A stretch of 64,000 nucleotides of DNA from Isoetes taiwanensis (GCA_021234155.1 JAJEKV010000001.1:25407189-25471188), one strand, 5' to 3'; positions 46,301-58,864 are shown, counted from the first letter of the stretch. Numbers and translations: made by a program. The notes: generated from the letters alone by a model not told the origin.

Positions 46301-46496
46301 ATGTAAATTGTGCAGAGCAGGACAGGTTGAAGATGAGTGCCATGTTTTCTTAGTATGCTCTGAATATGCACATATTAGACAAAACTTTGGGATACAGGCA
46401 ATAGACGTTTATTCTTTGTTACTGTTACCACTAATGGCATTAGGTCCTTATATAAGGGCGGTGGATGCACACCATGCCTTGATGCTAAAATTGTAA
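43335..46496 (+). pseudogene. LINE ORF2: endonuclease, reverse transcriptase, CCHC
   Basis: About 1,050 codons in frame with ORF1. Endonuclease: WNAHGLT, CITETWI, GGIAIYR, VAGDFNGRTG and SDHAPLH are the expected APE-like motifs. RT: HKGGDKTHAGNYR, AFIDFTKAFD (motif A), GVRQGCPLSPTLF (motif B) and YADDVVLIA (motif C, intact DD). C-terminus: CKLC, then H and C (CHVFLVC). In-frame stops are TAG at 44523-44525 and TGA at 45699-45701. The start is not a clear ATG (a TTG at 43347 follows the ORF1 stop), so translation by readthrough or reinitiation is possible. Otherwise intact, hence a young copy. Confidence 0.85.
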
Positions 46497-49400
46497 ACAG
46501 TTGTTCATGTGCTCCATGTCCTCTCGAGGCCCAAGTGAGCAATAGACATAATAATAACTAGTTATGGTGCTCGGCGTTGCCAGGCTTCTGCAAATGTGGA
46601 TTGCAGAATGTTTTTGCATTAGTAGGTTTTAGAATAGTGTCATAAGGATGCCATGAGCGAATTGGTATGCAAAGATCTGGCACCCGATGGAATTCCAATC
46701 TCGAATCTTGCAAGGATCTACTTCTTTTCTATACATGAAACCTCATTCGAGATATGAACTTGATGTAGCAGAACTAAGTAGGAAAAGGGAGGATAGGGGT
46801 ACCTAAAATGATTGAACTACTTAACTATTTAACAACATTTTAACAGCCATTTAACTAAAGAAGGAAATTGGAAGTCATGACATGATTAAAAGCTTATAAT
46901 ATGGTCATGATAGTTTTGTGTATTATAAAAAATGGCTTAATCAATCAAGTGGTTTTGGGCCATTTGCAATTCAATTAGAAGTTGAAGTTTGAACATAATA
47001 ATTGCTTACAATATATGTTTTAGAACCTGTTTGTGTGACTATGAAAGAACAAAAGCACCAATTCTTGAAATGTTCGAAGCAATAGTTGGTAATTGTGTTG
47101 AGAGGGATGGTAGATGTTAAGGTCGATGACAAACATGTTGTAAGAACGGAAATAAATAAGCTTGATGGACAATATTATTTCTTGTTGGTAAGCAAGAGTG
47201 CTAGTTTTGTTGTATAAGCTTAATAAAGTGGCAAAACAATTTGATTCCCAAATAACAGGAGTTTCACAAATCGTTATATTTTTTAGGACATTGTATTCCA
47301 AGAGACTTTACTACAAATAACATACTCATACTTTACTTCAAATAACAACATACAAAATTCACACCCCCATGTCGGATAATGCTTGCAAGACCCGTGAAAC
47401 AAAGGAACACATGCTTTTTACCATACATTTCTCTTGCTTCTAAGAGCTATAGAGCATGTCATGGCCAGATTATGATATTAGAAATCAATGATAAAAAATC
47501 TAGACAAAAGAATGCAATGGCTGTGCACAGGTGCTCTATAGTTGAGAAAATGCAAACTCGTGCATGAAATACTTGGAGACCTACCATATAGTCAATGGCC
47601 TATATGTGCCAAGCTACAGTTATAGACTCCTACATAGATTTACAATTAGCATATACAGGGAGCACATAAGATATAGTTGCCTGCAAATGCTTAAAGCGTA
47701 AGCACAATTAGCATAACATGTAACAACCAAACTCAAGGATGACCAACTCAGCATAAATGCAGGGCAGGCATAAAACAATTAGCAAATAAAATATTGTTGA
47801 ACGTTGAGATATTTTTGGAATGAAGGCTAAAAATTTTGAAAATGCAACAATAAACTCCAGAACATACCCGCTTAGGGGTCAGTTTAATCAAGTGGATAAC
47901 ATAGACATAGAAATAGATATGGTTATAACTTATCTTGAAGTTGTTACTTCACACTCCTTTGTTTCCTTTTACCTAGCAGCCATATATCAAGGAGCAGATT
48001 GTATAAGAACTCGTATTGAATATGCTGTGAATGGAATAACTGAGATCTTCCTTGAACCACCACTTCAAGATAAAGATATAGAGGGAAGCTCATCCCTTGT
48101 GACTGCGCTGATGCCAAGCAAATGAATCAAAATTAGCATAGAAATCTAGCATAGAACCCTCTTCTATAGCAAGTAATCGAGATTTAAATTTAGGTATTGA
48201 AGAGTCTTTGACCTCATCTTGGAATCTGCATTCTAGAAACAACCAAGTTTCTGAGCACTGCAACTTCTTGCAACAAAGTTGTTTTGTTCAGTCTTGCTGT
48301 TTCCATGAAAATATTTGTGGCAAATTAAACTCCTGTCTGCATTATATTCAGATATATTGTTATATAGTAAATTGAGCAAAAAAGCAAAAGCAAACGCAAA
48401 CATAGAGGCTGATTCTATCCCAAATATGGCTTTTGCAAGCTCCAAATTAACTTCTGCATTAATATCATAAATCCATGAGCATTTGGTCCATATGCATCCC
48501 TATCTCAAAGGGCAATACATGATCCCCAAGTAAGAAACTATAGAAGCATAGAAAATAATAAGGCAAAATCCAAGAGAGGAAACATGGCAAACGAAGGATT
48601 TGGAAAACGGTGCACATGTAGTAAACATGGTCACAATGATGTATTATATCGAGTTATTGGGTTTAAATCACGACATTTGCATAAGAGACTGATTGAGAAA
48701 AATCAACAATATGTATCTATATAGGAGTGAGCGAAGAACCTGGATATGTTATGCTGGACAGGACGTATAACTCAAGTTTCCCATGAACATGCAAAGTTGA
48801 GAAGACGTGAAAGCAAATGGCGTCTTGAGTTCAATTGCAAAATATCACATGCACATACACTCCAAGGCTGCAAAATAAATAATATCTTACAATATCACGA
48901 TCACGACAAAGACAGATCTGCGCTGCAAAAATAAACCGATGAATCTAAATAGAAAAAATAGGGCTCACATATTAAGGCACATATCTATACATGCAACAAT
49001 AATGTGTACCAGCTTCTTCTGCATTAAGCTGACTCTTCTTCGGCATATGGTGCATGAGCATTCCCAAATGATGAGCTTGTCTTATCTCTAAACAATTTGA
49101 TAACAGTAGATTGCAACGGAGAGGCTATGTAGAATATTGAGCCCTGCTTGAAAATGGAGCAATTGCATTTTCTTAGACACCGCATCACATTAGCTGCAAA
49201 AACTTCAACAACATCCAAAGAACCGAGGCATCACATCCGTAGCATAGAAACAGAAGTAATCTAGTTATAGCTTGCAACTCCAAAGGCTCCAAAACCGTTC
49301 CTCTACAACAGATGTTTAGCCATGTTACATTATTAGAAGTCCGTGGCAAACAATAGCATCCCAAATAAAGCAAAGGGTCTGAAAGATTCGAAAAGAAGGA

Positions 49401-49717
49401 AACAAACCAGAAAATCCATTCTTGTCGCAAATACCCATAAAAGAAAATTCAACCTCAATAGATGTACTGCCAGATCGGAAATCTTAACTGTAAAAGCAAA
49501 GTATTTCATTCTGGCACATTGTAGACACATTTGATGACAGACTTAGTTAACCAGCATATCTCAATACACACATTATTTAGTAGTATACGAATTGCACCTG
49601 GAATTGCACCCGACCTTTTCCTCCACAATTTTACATCTTTAATATGCTAGTTAGATTTTTCACCATTTCCATTACATGTTTTACCGGTCACCAATCGATG
49701 CACTTTTGTCCCACATA
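46497..49717. other. AT-rich region without confident gene
   Basis: Contains the unknown LINE 3' end and unique sequence. A 101-codon plus frame at 47,820-48,125 (MKAKNFENATINSRTYPLRG...) is the longest, but I see no family resemblance and do not call it a gene. Confidence 0.35.
48424..48552 (+). repeat. About 125-bp direct repeat, copy 1
   Basis: Begins GCTTTTGCAAGCTCCAAATT and ends ATAGAAAATAATAAG. Repeated with about 15% change at 49,718-49,841. Confidence 0.7.
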
Positions 49718-49841
49718 TGGCTTTTGCAAGCTTCAAATCAACTGCTGCATTAACATAAATCCATGAGCATTTGGTCCATATGCATCACTGCCAATATATG
49801 ATCTCCAAGCAAGCAACTATAGAAGCATAGAAAATAATAAG
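49718..49841 (+). repeat. About 125-bp direct repeat, copy 2, cut by the LTR
   Basis: Matches 48,424-48,552 up to the exact edge of the LTR at 49,842. The retrotransposon therefore landed in this repeat. Its continuation should lie beyond the 5' LTR outside the window. The last five bases (ATAAG) are the expected target duplication. Confidence 0.65.
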
Positions 49842-50379
49842 TGTTTGGGGTCTGGGTTCGGGAACTCCTGCAAGACAGCCCTCTGTGAGGACCCTTGGAT
49901 CTAACAGGAGAATCCGGGGACTATGTCACGCGGGATTTGCAAGAAAACAAAGGAAAGGGAAAAGAAAACAAAGAACAATGAGACAACAATGATAAGCTTC
50001 CTTGATATCAATGGTGATGATACATGAGCTCTCGCAACCGAGAGAAAACTGAAGTGAGACAAGACTCAAAACTCCTCTAAAAACTCATGTGCTAGCTCTA
50101 CTCATATATATAGTACAATGGCCTTTGGCCCAATATAGACACTCTGACTGATTTCGGTGCCGACTCCTGGAAGGAGGCCTGATTTGCAGGAATGCTGGCG
50201 GTGCCTCTTGAAAAGCCTCGAATTTACTGACGCCGACGGCGGCGGTGACGGGCCGTCACTTGTCCGAAGCGGCGCTTGATAGCGACCCGTGTTTTGATCT
50301 GCGTGGTCCGCCGCTTGGTCTTCATTGGCCTTTGATGATCCGACCTGCGTGCTCGATCAGGGATCCTTGGACCCCGACA
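49842..50379 (-). mobile_element. 3' LTR of the Gypsy element (538 bp)
   Basis: On minus it starts TGTCGGGGTCC and ends GACCCCAAACA, giving near-inverted TGT...ACA termini. A TATATATAT box lies at about 50,102-50,112, and a polypurine tract (GTGGGGGGGAGTG) precedes it. The second LTR is outside the window, so identity could not be checked. Confidence 0.65.
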
Positions 50380-50402
50380 CAGTCCGTCAGATGCATGAAT
50401 AG

Positions 50403-53400
50403 TCATGTACCAGGAGGCACAAGACTAACACTCCCCCCCACCAAACGACACTCAGTCTGAAGAAAAGGAGAAAGTGTTTCCGAGGGCGGGAAACCAGCAG
50501 TCTGAAAGTGATCCTCCCGGGAATGAGGACGGGCACCATTATGGTAAGTGCCTATGAGATCCTGACGTATTTGAAGAGCAGCAGGAGTGTTGAACCCAAG
50601 GGCAGGATCGACATCAAGGAGGAAATGAGAGCGCACCATGTCTTCAAGGGCAGCATGGGCTTCAGAAGAAACAAACTGGCACTCCATGAGTAGGCAGGTC
50701 TGGAGACCGAAGGCACTGACGCTTGCATTCGGGTTGCAGTAAAAGATGGGACGCTGCCGATTTAAGGAGCCGACCAGATACATTTGAGAGCAAAGACAAA
50801 ACCAGCCCGACCTGGTGTAATCAAGGGTCCGTGAGGTGGCGACGATTCGCAAGAAGGTGTCAAGGCCATGAATAGCATCAGCGGGTCGTTGCCAACCACG
50901 CTCATTTGCAATATAGATCCAAGTTTCGGTAGTGTCCAAGGTGGCATTATCCTCCCAATCTGAGTGTCTGACAAATCGGGGATCCCACCGGAGATCCGTC
51001 GAGATCCGAGGCGAGTCGATCCAAATAGGGCCATCCATGACCTTGGTCCAAAAGGGGAGACGCCAATCGAGGTGAGGAACCGAGGGCGTGGAGGGACACC
51101 CGTGGAAGCATATGGAGAGGGGCCATGCCCGTGGGCGTGGGCGGCCGAGCCCCGCCCCCCAAGTCATGGACAAGGTCGGATCAAGAGCTTTGCACCAATG
51201 GTCCCAAAGCGTAGCGGGGGAGCCGAGAGTATCTGAGGGCTATCCCAACCCGTGCGCCCACTTTATTGGCTCCCGAAATTGAGTCAACATGCCAAGCGGG
51301 TTCGCCCAGCGCACCCTGAAATTCGCCAGCGAACCAGGCCGGATTCGCCAGCGAACCCGCGAGGGACGTGGCATGATTCGCCACGGGCGCAATCGCTGCG
51401 TGGCATTGCTGCCGGGTTCGGCAGGCGACCCAAACCACTGCTTAAGTGTCGGCGAGGAGTCAAGTGTGTGGGACCAGCCACCCTACCGGGTTCACTTGGG
51501 CGAACCCACGCCAGCGTCAGCGGGGGGCGGAAAGGGGTAGAGCTTTTAATGCTCTTAATGTTTACGATTTTCAAGCCCTGTCGTGAACTCTGTCGATTTT
51601 AATCGTCCAATCCGCAGAAGATTACCTCTGCAGCAACCAATTTTTTCCTCTTGATTTTCAAAAATTTTGGGTATGGCTGAGATTTGTCGGAGTTTGAATA
51701 GGTGATTTTTCTGTGTGTTCGTGATTTAGAGGTCATTGGTATTATAGGTAATGTTGCAAATGACGAAAAAGGGGGAGAATTCTCGGATTTGAGGTTTGAT
51801 CGTCTGTATCGTCTGTTTCTAGAACAATCATTCATTTGTTTTTCTGTTGGTGGGCGGCAAGGAAAGAGTCAGAATAAAATCGCGATCTTTGCACGAGTAG
51901 CAGAAGAAATCTAGCATGGGATGGTACTGTTTGTGGGAAGATTTCGTCAGGGTTATGAAAAAGCCGGTGCATGATTCGGCGAAAGAAACCCAAGAGAATC
52001 GGATTTAGGGCCAGAATGCTGCAGCGGCAAGAAACAGGGCAGAATGAGATGATCAGGGAGTAGAAACGGCTCGAAATCGAGCGTTTCTGGGAACCCAAAA
52101 CCAAATTTTTAGCAGGAAGATAAAGATTTGGAGAAATGGGTATGAATTTAATTTCGAATCAGGGGCAAGTTTCTCCGCCACCACCGATTCAAGCAACAGA
52201 TGCAAGCAGAGCGCCACAAGCCCGAAGCCCGAAGTGAATAGTAATCGATAATCCGTGATTTTTTTTTCTATCGGGGTTTCTACATCTGCTGGGCGAGATG
52301 CTTCGCGAGGCGAGCAGGAGGGAGGAGGATAATTGATGACGACATCTGCTGGGGCAGCTCGCAGCTGCCTCTTCCATCTGCACGACGCCGGAGTGGAGCA
52401 GGCATTCATAGACACGCTGTGTTCTGGGTACAAAATCAATGCGGTTCGCTGGGCATAACCAAAGCAGGCTTAATAAATAATGCCCGCATACGAAATCCGA
52501 TTCGACCGTAGCCCCAGCCCGGGGGGTCGCTTAGGCTTAACCCTACAGGGTAATAAACGCGATGCCGCCGTCGACCGACATCGCACGGTGGCTAACCCCG
52601 GTTCGGGTTCGCTTGGGCGAACCCGGCAGGTAGTGCCACGCAGACGCCACGTCAAGGTGGCGGGTTCGCCTGGGCGAATCCCACGGGTTCGTCTGGGCGA
52701 ATTTTCAGGGTTCGCTTGGGCGAACCCGGCTGGCTCCTGGACTTAATTTCGGGAGCCGATCGAAGCACCGCAACCCGTGGGAACCGTCTTGCTATCCAGA
52801 AGAGCACGCAGTTGATTGTAACCTGCCAAGTGCTGCATATAGACTTGGGCAAAGGGAAGATCCTCAGGATGTCCAAGATTCTTCCGTGTCTGCTGCAGCA
52901 CTTCAGCTTGCCATAGAGGTAAATGATGAGCAAGCTCAGGCATGTACTCTTGATGAAGAGCGTGTGTCTTATCATGATCAGACAGGTAGGGGTTGCTATC
53001 CAAAAGCAACCATTGAACTGTTGAGTCACCCTGAAAGTTCTGATTTGGCCCATCACGAAATTTATCCCGTATCGGCCCGGATAGAAGTAATGGAAAATGT
53101 GCGCCATCATTTGAACAACGCGGAAGGTGATCATATCCGGATCTTCACAAAGAATGAGGTCAAAGACTAAAAGGGCGCAGAGTAAACCTTTGTCTTCAAT
53201 GGAGAGGTCCGCCGGATCCAAGAAAATCCTCATGGACATCAATCGACCATCACCGCATACCACTTCGAAAAGAAAGAGGTGGCGGCGGGCAACCACATAA
53301 TCGAGATAACTGGAAGGAATAGGGAAGTCAACAGAGATGTTGAGGGCGATGGTAACGTAGCCTTCCTGTTTGGTCTGGGCCTTATTAGCAGACTGAATAG

Positions 53401-55071
53401 CTTGTTGTAGCTGTTGTTCAAGATCACGGATCCGGTTCGCCTTTTCTAATGTATGGGACCGATCACGGACCCGTTCGAGAAGGCGTGGCATGTGAAGAAG
53501 ATTGCCCAGGAATATTGAGTCGAAGCATGGCAATCTCGGCGTCATCAATAATTTTCTGTTTCTGAGCCTCCGTAAGCTGATTTTGGAGAGGCGTGAGCTT
53601 AGAGGTCAGCATGGAAAGCTGAGCTTCTAAAGAGGCAATTTGAGCGTCACGCGCTGTAAGGTCTTGGGCTTGAGTGTTGTAATGCCGAGAGAGCTCTGTA
53701 TACAGCGTGTACCAGCTTGGCAATGTCCTTATCCTTGTCACCCAAGAGAGTCTCCCTTGCCTTGACCTGCTCCAACAATTCCTGAATGGTGGTTTGCAAT
53801 TGAGCCTGCTGATCAGCAAGCAGACTATGCTGATCTTGGGCAGCCTTTAGATCCTCACGGGCCTGTAATAGAGCCGCGTGCTTTTCTTGAAGTTGGGCCT
53901 CCAAAGTTTGAACTTGTGCAGTTGCAGCGTGAAGGTCTCTTTGAACTGCATCAGAAGCCTCCAGGGACGCTTGAACCCCATTCATGAGAGTGTCCTGGGA
54001 TTCTTGTAACTTGAGAGCAGCAGCTTGAACATCCTACTGGTATTGATACAGAAGTTGGCGAGGATGCGGAGGTGGAGGGGCCTGCTGTTGCCGTGTTTGT
54101 GACGTTTGTGAGACATGATGAGAACTTGAGGGCCTCGTTTCTGTAGAGGAAGAGGAGACAGTGACATGCGTGGTGTTCTGTTGGACATGACCAGAAGAGG
54201 AAGGGTGGGAAGTGCCAACCTGTTGATTTTGAGGAAGTGAATGGAGGGACGGCTGAGTGGAAGCATGAGAAACAGAAGCTAATGGAGGAAGGTAACGACG
54301 GATGATGGCTTGAAGATGGCCACCCACTGAAACTTCAGTGATAGAGGAGGGGGTAGCCCGAATACAGTCTACTTCTTGAAGAAGGTGGTAGAACAACAGC
54401 TGGCGCCAATCAACGTGGTGGTTGGAGCGGATGGCTGTGATCACCAGATTATAGAAAGGCTTATTGATATGGGTGTTCTTGATAGAATACCCAAGTAACT
54501 TTCGCCACAAAAACTTAACAAAAGTGTCATGGGACTTGGCAATATTGGCCAGGCGATGCATGTTTGCTTGATAAGCAGGAGCGCCGAACTCAGTGACATC
54601 TATATCCTGTAAGGCAGCCCAAGATAAACAAGGTGTTTGCAAAGGAATACGGAATACCTCGTAAATCGTAATTTTGGGTAAGCAAAATGGTAGTGCCATC
54701 GACCACGATGGCGTATCCATTCGGCCGCTGGCGATGTGAGCGATGAACTGCTGCAATTGTGCGGGATTTGGGGCCGGGAGTTCCATTTGCGAGAATTTAT
54801 AAAGCTTCTGGCGTTCCGCGACTTCACGACTTGGGCCAACGAGGGCTTCACGAAAGGTGGGCGTCAAGAAAGATACGACTTCGACGAGCCGATCCCGTGG
54901 AGCAAAGAGCTTGAAGTGTAGGAATTTTGGGTGCAGCCATGGCGAAAGAGCGCCGGAAAAAACGGTGATGCAAAGGCGAGAGCGAGAATGTAAGACGGGC
55001 GCGGAGATAGACGCGAAGGTTTTAGGGCGCGCAAGTGGAGGCGAAAGGGCATGATGAGGGCGAAATGGCAA
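50403..55071 (-). pseudogene. Extra ORF between pol and the 3' LTR (unknown large protein)
   Basis: Successive minus frames make one large protein once the insertion at 51,268-52,757 is ignored. The N-terminal third (54,850-54,300: LPAPNPAQLQQFIAHIASGR ... HHVDWRQLLFYHLLQEVDC) resembles plant transposon-associated domains seen in some LTR elements. Then come a Ser/Thr/Gln-rich linker, a long coiled coil (53,985-53,520: repeated LQ, LEAQL, EKHAALLQA), and a C-terminal region with FEVVCGDGRLMSMRIFL. Several frameshifts. Its place 3' of pol is where Athila-type elements carry an env-like ORF, but I see no membrane segment, so a structural or accessory role is as likely. It should not be read as gag, since gag precedes pol. 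Confidence 0.5.
51268..52757. mobile_element. TIR element (1,490 bp) inside the extra ORF
   Basis: 18-bp terminal inverted repeats GGCTCCCGAAATT(G/A)AGTC at 51268-51285 and 52740-52757 (one mismatch). Just inside both ends are multiple copies of a near-palindrome GGGTTCGC(C/T)(T/C)GGGCGAA. The coding frame of the host ORF resumes in register on the far side. No target-site duplication is visible. The interior has mixed-GC, 5'-leader-like sequence without transposase, so it is a non-autonomous element, possibly with captured gene sequence. Confidence 0.65.
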
Positions 55072-55869
55072 CCGTTGATGATGCCAGGTGGCGACAGATG
55101 CGAAAGAGGCAATTGAAAGGCAAAATTTTGGCTAAGTCCCCAAACGGTAAAGGGAGAAGCAAGGAACGGTGGAGATGAGACGTGAGAGAATGATCGGATG
55201 TGACAGCTGGCGAAAAGACACATATTAATGTTCGATGGGTGTGAAAAGAAAGAATGTCATTTAATGCTGGCAACACGAAGTGGGATATCATTAAAACGAA
55301 GGTGTCAGAAGGTACCATGGCTAGATATGCGGCGGGAGAAAAGATTCTCTATTTAGAAACAGCCTTGCATTGCAACCACGTTGGCGAATTGTTTGATTGG
55401 TCCACGTCGACAGGGAGGTCCTCGGTTGGCTATATAAGACGAACAGGGAGCGAAGCGAAGACACCCGATGGCGCTCAGTATGTCTGCTGCTGGATTGCAT
55501 GATAAGTGCACTATGCCGTCTAACTGTCTGGAGTGGATTACTTGTAAAATGGACTGCCTGGACCTCTGGCGGTGCCACAATCGTGGCATTGCTATGGACG
55601 GGTGGTGTGCCGGCATGGCTGAGCATGCCGATCCCCATACCAACGGGATGGAGGTGATTCTGCACCTGTGCTGGGACCCTGAGCACAACATGTACCACAT
55701 CCTGCGTATCACCTCTGCTCCGAACCCGGAGTAGAGGGTTTTTCTTCTTAGGACTTAGTGGATAGGGCTCTGAGCCCGTTTTTGTAAATAGGGCGCTGCC
55801 CATAGCGGAAATAGATGGGCTCTGCCCACATTTTGTAAAAATTCCACCTATATAATATAAATATGCCGC
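55072..55869 (-). other. Spacer between integrase and extra ORF
   Basis: About 0.8 kb. Overlapping minus frames (about 120-160 codons) are open but without recognisable domains. Three GGGC..GCCC palindromes cluster at 55,766-55,830. It may hold the leader or splice signals of the extra ORF. Confidence 0.35.
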
Positions 55870-56569
55870 TTAGTCACTATCTGTTGTGTCTTTGTCTTGA
55901 ACAGCATCTGTTGTATGATTGTCACTTTCTGTTGTATGAAATTGTTTGAGGCTAAAGCCATTAACTAGTGTAGGTAATGGAGTTCCATCTAATTCAGCCA
56001 GCTTGAAAACACTGGGTTGGACCACTTGAACAATTTGATAAGGGCCAAGCCATCGAAACTTTAACTTGCCCGGAAAATTTTTGTAACGAGAATCATAAAG
56101 AAGAACCAAATCTCCTTCTTTGAATGTCTTTGTCTTAATACGTTTGTCATGTAAAGATTTTTGCAACTGTTGTCCATGAAGAACACGAATGTAAGCATCA
56201 CGCCTAAGTTCATCCAACTGTTCCAATTGATAAACCCTTTCTTTGAGTGCAGCAGGCGGATTATGGGCTGTAGCCAGTTGAAAACGAAGAGTTGGAATAA
56301 TGTATTCAAAAGGCATGAGAGCTTCTTGACCATAAACCAATTTGAAAGGAGTGTGACCAGTAGCTATTTTGAAACAAGTATTGTAAGCCCAAAGAACAGT
56401 AGGAAGCTTGTTTTGCCAATCAGTGCGAGAAGCGTCACAAATTTTCTTGAGAATTGTGACCAGAGTGCCAAACCGTTCCCTTGAGGATAGTAAGGTGTGC
56501 TCTTGTGATGATGTATCAGTAGATAATCCGTCAGCTCCTGGATGGTATGATTGATAAAATGGACACCTC
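55870..56569 (-). pseudogene. Gypsy integrase, C-terminal part
   Basis: Minus frame ending at 55870. It contains the end of the catalytic core (HFINHTIQELTDYLLIH near 56,500-56,560) and the C-terminal barrel (KEGDLVLLYDSRYKNFPGK, KFRWLGPYQIVQ), followed by an acidic tail. Near 56,470-56,485 a short deletion removes the place where the third catalytic residue (Glu) normally sits and shifts the frame, so this integrase is dead. No chromodomain is seen. Confidence 0.75.
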
Positions 56570-58593
56570 TATCACAAGGAGCCCAAAAATGAATTGCTAT
56601 ATTTAACCAGTATCAGATCACTCAAAAACCATGATGTCTATAGTTTTTTATGCATGAAATTATTTGATAGAAGAAAACCACATGCCATAGTGGTTTTTCC
56701 AAACTAATAGTAGTTATTAATGTTAGTTATAGATGCCATAGTGGTTTTTTAAAGCTAGTTGTGGTTTATCAAATAGTTTTGTCCATACTAGTGATCTGCT
56801 ACCATTTTGACGAGGCTAGATATAGAATGAATCGGATATTACCAAGTTGACGTATATGACTGATGGATCTTAATTAAGGGAAAGTAATCTCCATAAGTCA
56901 TTGGAAAGCTTTTGGGGCTTTGCAAATAGAAAATTGCACTAGTTACTAGCTTATTCACCACAAATTAGGCCAAACGCCATGACTCATAGAACCATGACTC
57001 ATCTCTAGGATCAATTGGTCAAAAATGTTAGCATCTATGAATGCTATATCACATGCACCTATATAGCACCATCACATTTAATCCCATAAAGCATTGTCTT
57101 GAAATTTAAAGTTCACAAAACATAGACCAAAACTTTTACTCTCTGTTAGCTTTTAAATGACGCTTTGTGCCAATATCACGATGTTCCTGCAATAAATACC
57201 CATTGCCATGAAATCTTTATTGTTCGAGTCTGTGCATTGTGTATTGTGCCTTTGCTCTTGTTAATAAAAAGAGTCTCACGTCCTTAAAAAAAAAATGAAA
57301 TCTTTGTTGTTAAATGCTATACCTACATCAGAGTCTTCATATAATTGTACCTTTAGGTGATAAGCAGTTCTATACTATAATGAATATACTTTCCCTAGCA
57401 AGGTGTATATAAATGTAGACAACTTTCCCTAGTGGGTTGACCTTCCTTAAAACCATGTAGTTATATCACCAGAGTTACATTTATTAGCGCTTTTAGACGA
57501 GATCAGTATATTGGATCTGGACAGAAGCAGGATTCATTGGCACATTCTACCCCAAAAAGCATGTAGAGTCCAAAGCGAATGAGATTTCATGGAATCCTTT
57601 AGAAAAATGAGATTTTGGAGTTGGATCTCCACAGAACCGCAGTTAAATCTCCCCAATCCAACATGCACACCGTTTTTTTGTTCCCACAAGATGCTCATCT
57701 TTCTTGAATTGCCAACGAAGCATTTATGCCTTGTTTGCTCTGCTTTATCTACTCGTAATACTTAGATCTACTCCAGTAGCCAAGACAATGGGTCTGGGAA
57801 TGGAAATCGATGTAGAAATGCCAAACGGTCTGGGATCTGGGTTCTACTGCAGGAGAAGCCCCAATTTTTTTTCGTTGGATTGCAGAGTATAGCAGCACCC
57901 AAATGCTGCCAGGTTTTTTCTATCTTCCGTCCCTATGTCAGACTGCTAGACAGAGAAATATTTGTTAGAAAAGAATATTCAAGAAATTATTGCTGATAGT
58001 CACTAGAATATTCTATTAAAAGAGATATTCGAGAGGTCCTCTATTATAACCACGATCCAGTAGTGGACTTATGTTAGATCAATATAGCCTAGGTTTAAGG
58101 ACATGAAAATTGATTATCTCATGGGAACTATGGATGGATTGTATTTAGGTGTATTTTTCTCAAAGCGATTCAATGTTAGCAATAGCGAAAAATAAGACAT
58201 ACCTCAAGCCCTAAATTCTTGAAGAGCGGCAGCATTGCCGGATCTGCAAGGGCGACAGAGCATCTGCGAGATAGCATCTACACTTGCGGGCAATGCGCTC
58301 ATGACAGGTTTGCCAAATATTCTCTTTTTCTTTCTTCTCCAATTTGTTTTTTGCCTATTCTATTCTATTCTATATGGAACAATCTTATCACTTTTTTTTT
58401 GCCTTCAATCTCTGCATTTCCGCCATTGAAGCCAGCGTACGACAAATTCTAGGGAACACTTGGAGCCTACCTGCTAAAATTTAAAATTTCCGTTTGTCCA
58501 AAATTTTAACAGGAAGTGGTTCCTTAAAGGGTATTTTCCGATTTCATCTATATATGTCCGGAAATAATTTTTATAGGTTACGAAAAGTAATAA

Positions 58594-58864
58594 GGGTGAA
58601 ATCACATCTGCGGCCGCCCAAAAATGATCTTTTTATGTCTTGGGCAGGTCTTTGAGATGCCCAAGAAATCAGTATCACACCTGTGCCTAAGATCAAACTG
58701 CCACATCACAAACCCCTGCCCAGGAATTTCGTCTCCGGCCAAGAATTTTGAGGTTTTGGGCAATGATAGTGTGATAAGAAACGTGCCTGCCTATGCCAAA
58801 TGGAATCCTGTGTATGGTTCTTGCATTTTTTAAAACTTGGGCGGCCGCAGGTGTGATTTCACCC
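58594..58864. mobile_element. Tourist-like (PIF/Harbinger) MITE, 271 bp
   Basis: 28-bp terminal inverted repeats starting GGGTGAAATCACA(T/C)CTGC and running into GGCCGCCCAA, flanked by TAA on both sides (58591-58593 and 58865-58867). Size, TIR and 3-bp TAA duplication fit Tourist MITEs. Confidence 0.8.

Larger units (their letters stand above)
42581..46496 (+). mobile_element. LINE (non-LTR retrotransposon), nearly full coding region
   Basis: Plus-strand element with an ORF1 protein, an apurinic-type endonuclease, reverse transcriptase and a terminal CCHC-like motif. ORF1 and ORF2 lie in one reading frame, 42,648-46,496, cut by four stops. No poly(A) tail or target-site duplication was found after 46,496, so the 3' end is not defined. 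Clade uncertain: an L1-, Jockey/I- or RandI-like LINE. RTE is less likely because ORF1 is present. Confidence 0.85.

Noticed and set aside
47820-48125. 101-codon plus frame as a gene
   Set aside because: No recognisable motif, no paired splice or regulatory signal, no second copy to show conservation.
50947-51602. Multiple overlapping GC-rich frames on both strands
   Set aside because: Shadows of the extra ORF and of the GC-rich TIR element. No independent coding signal.
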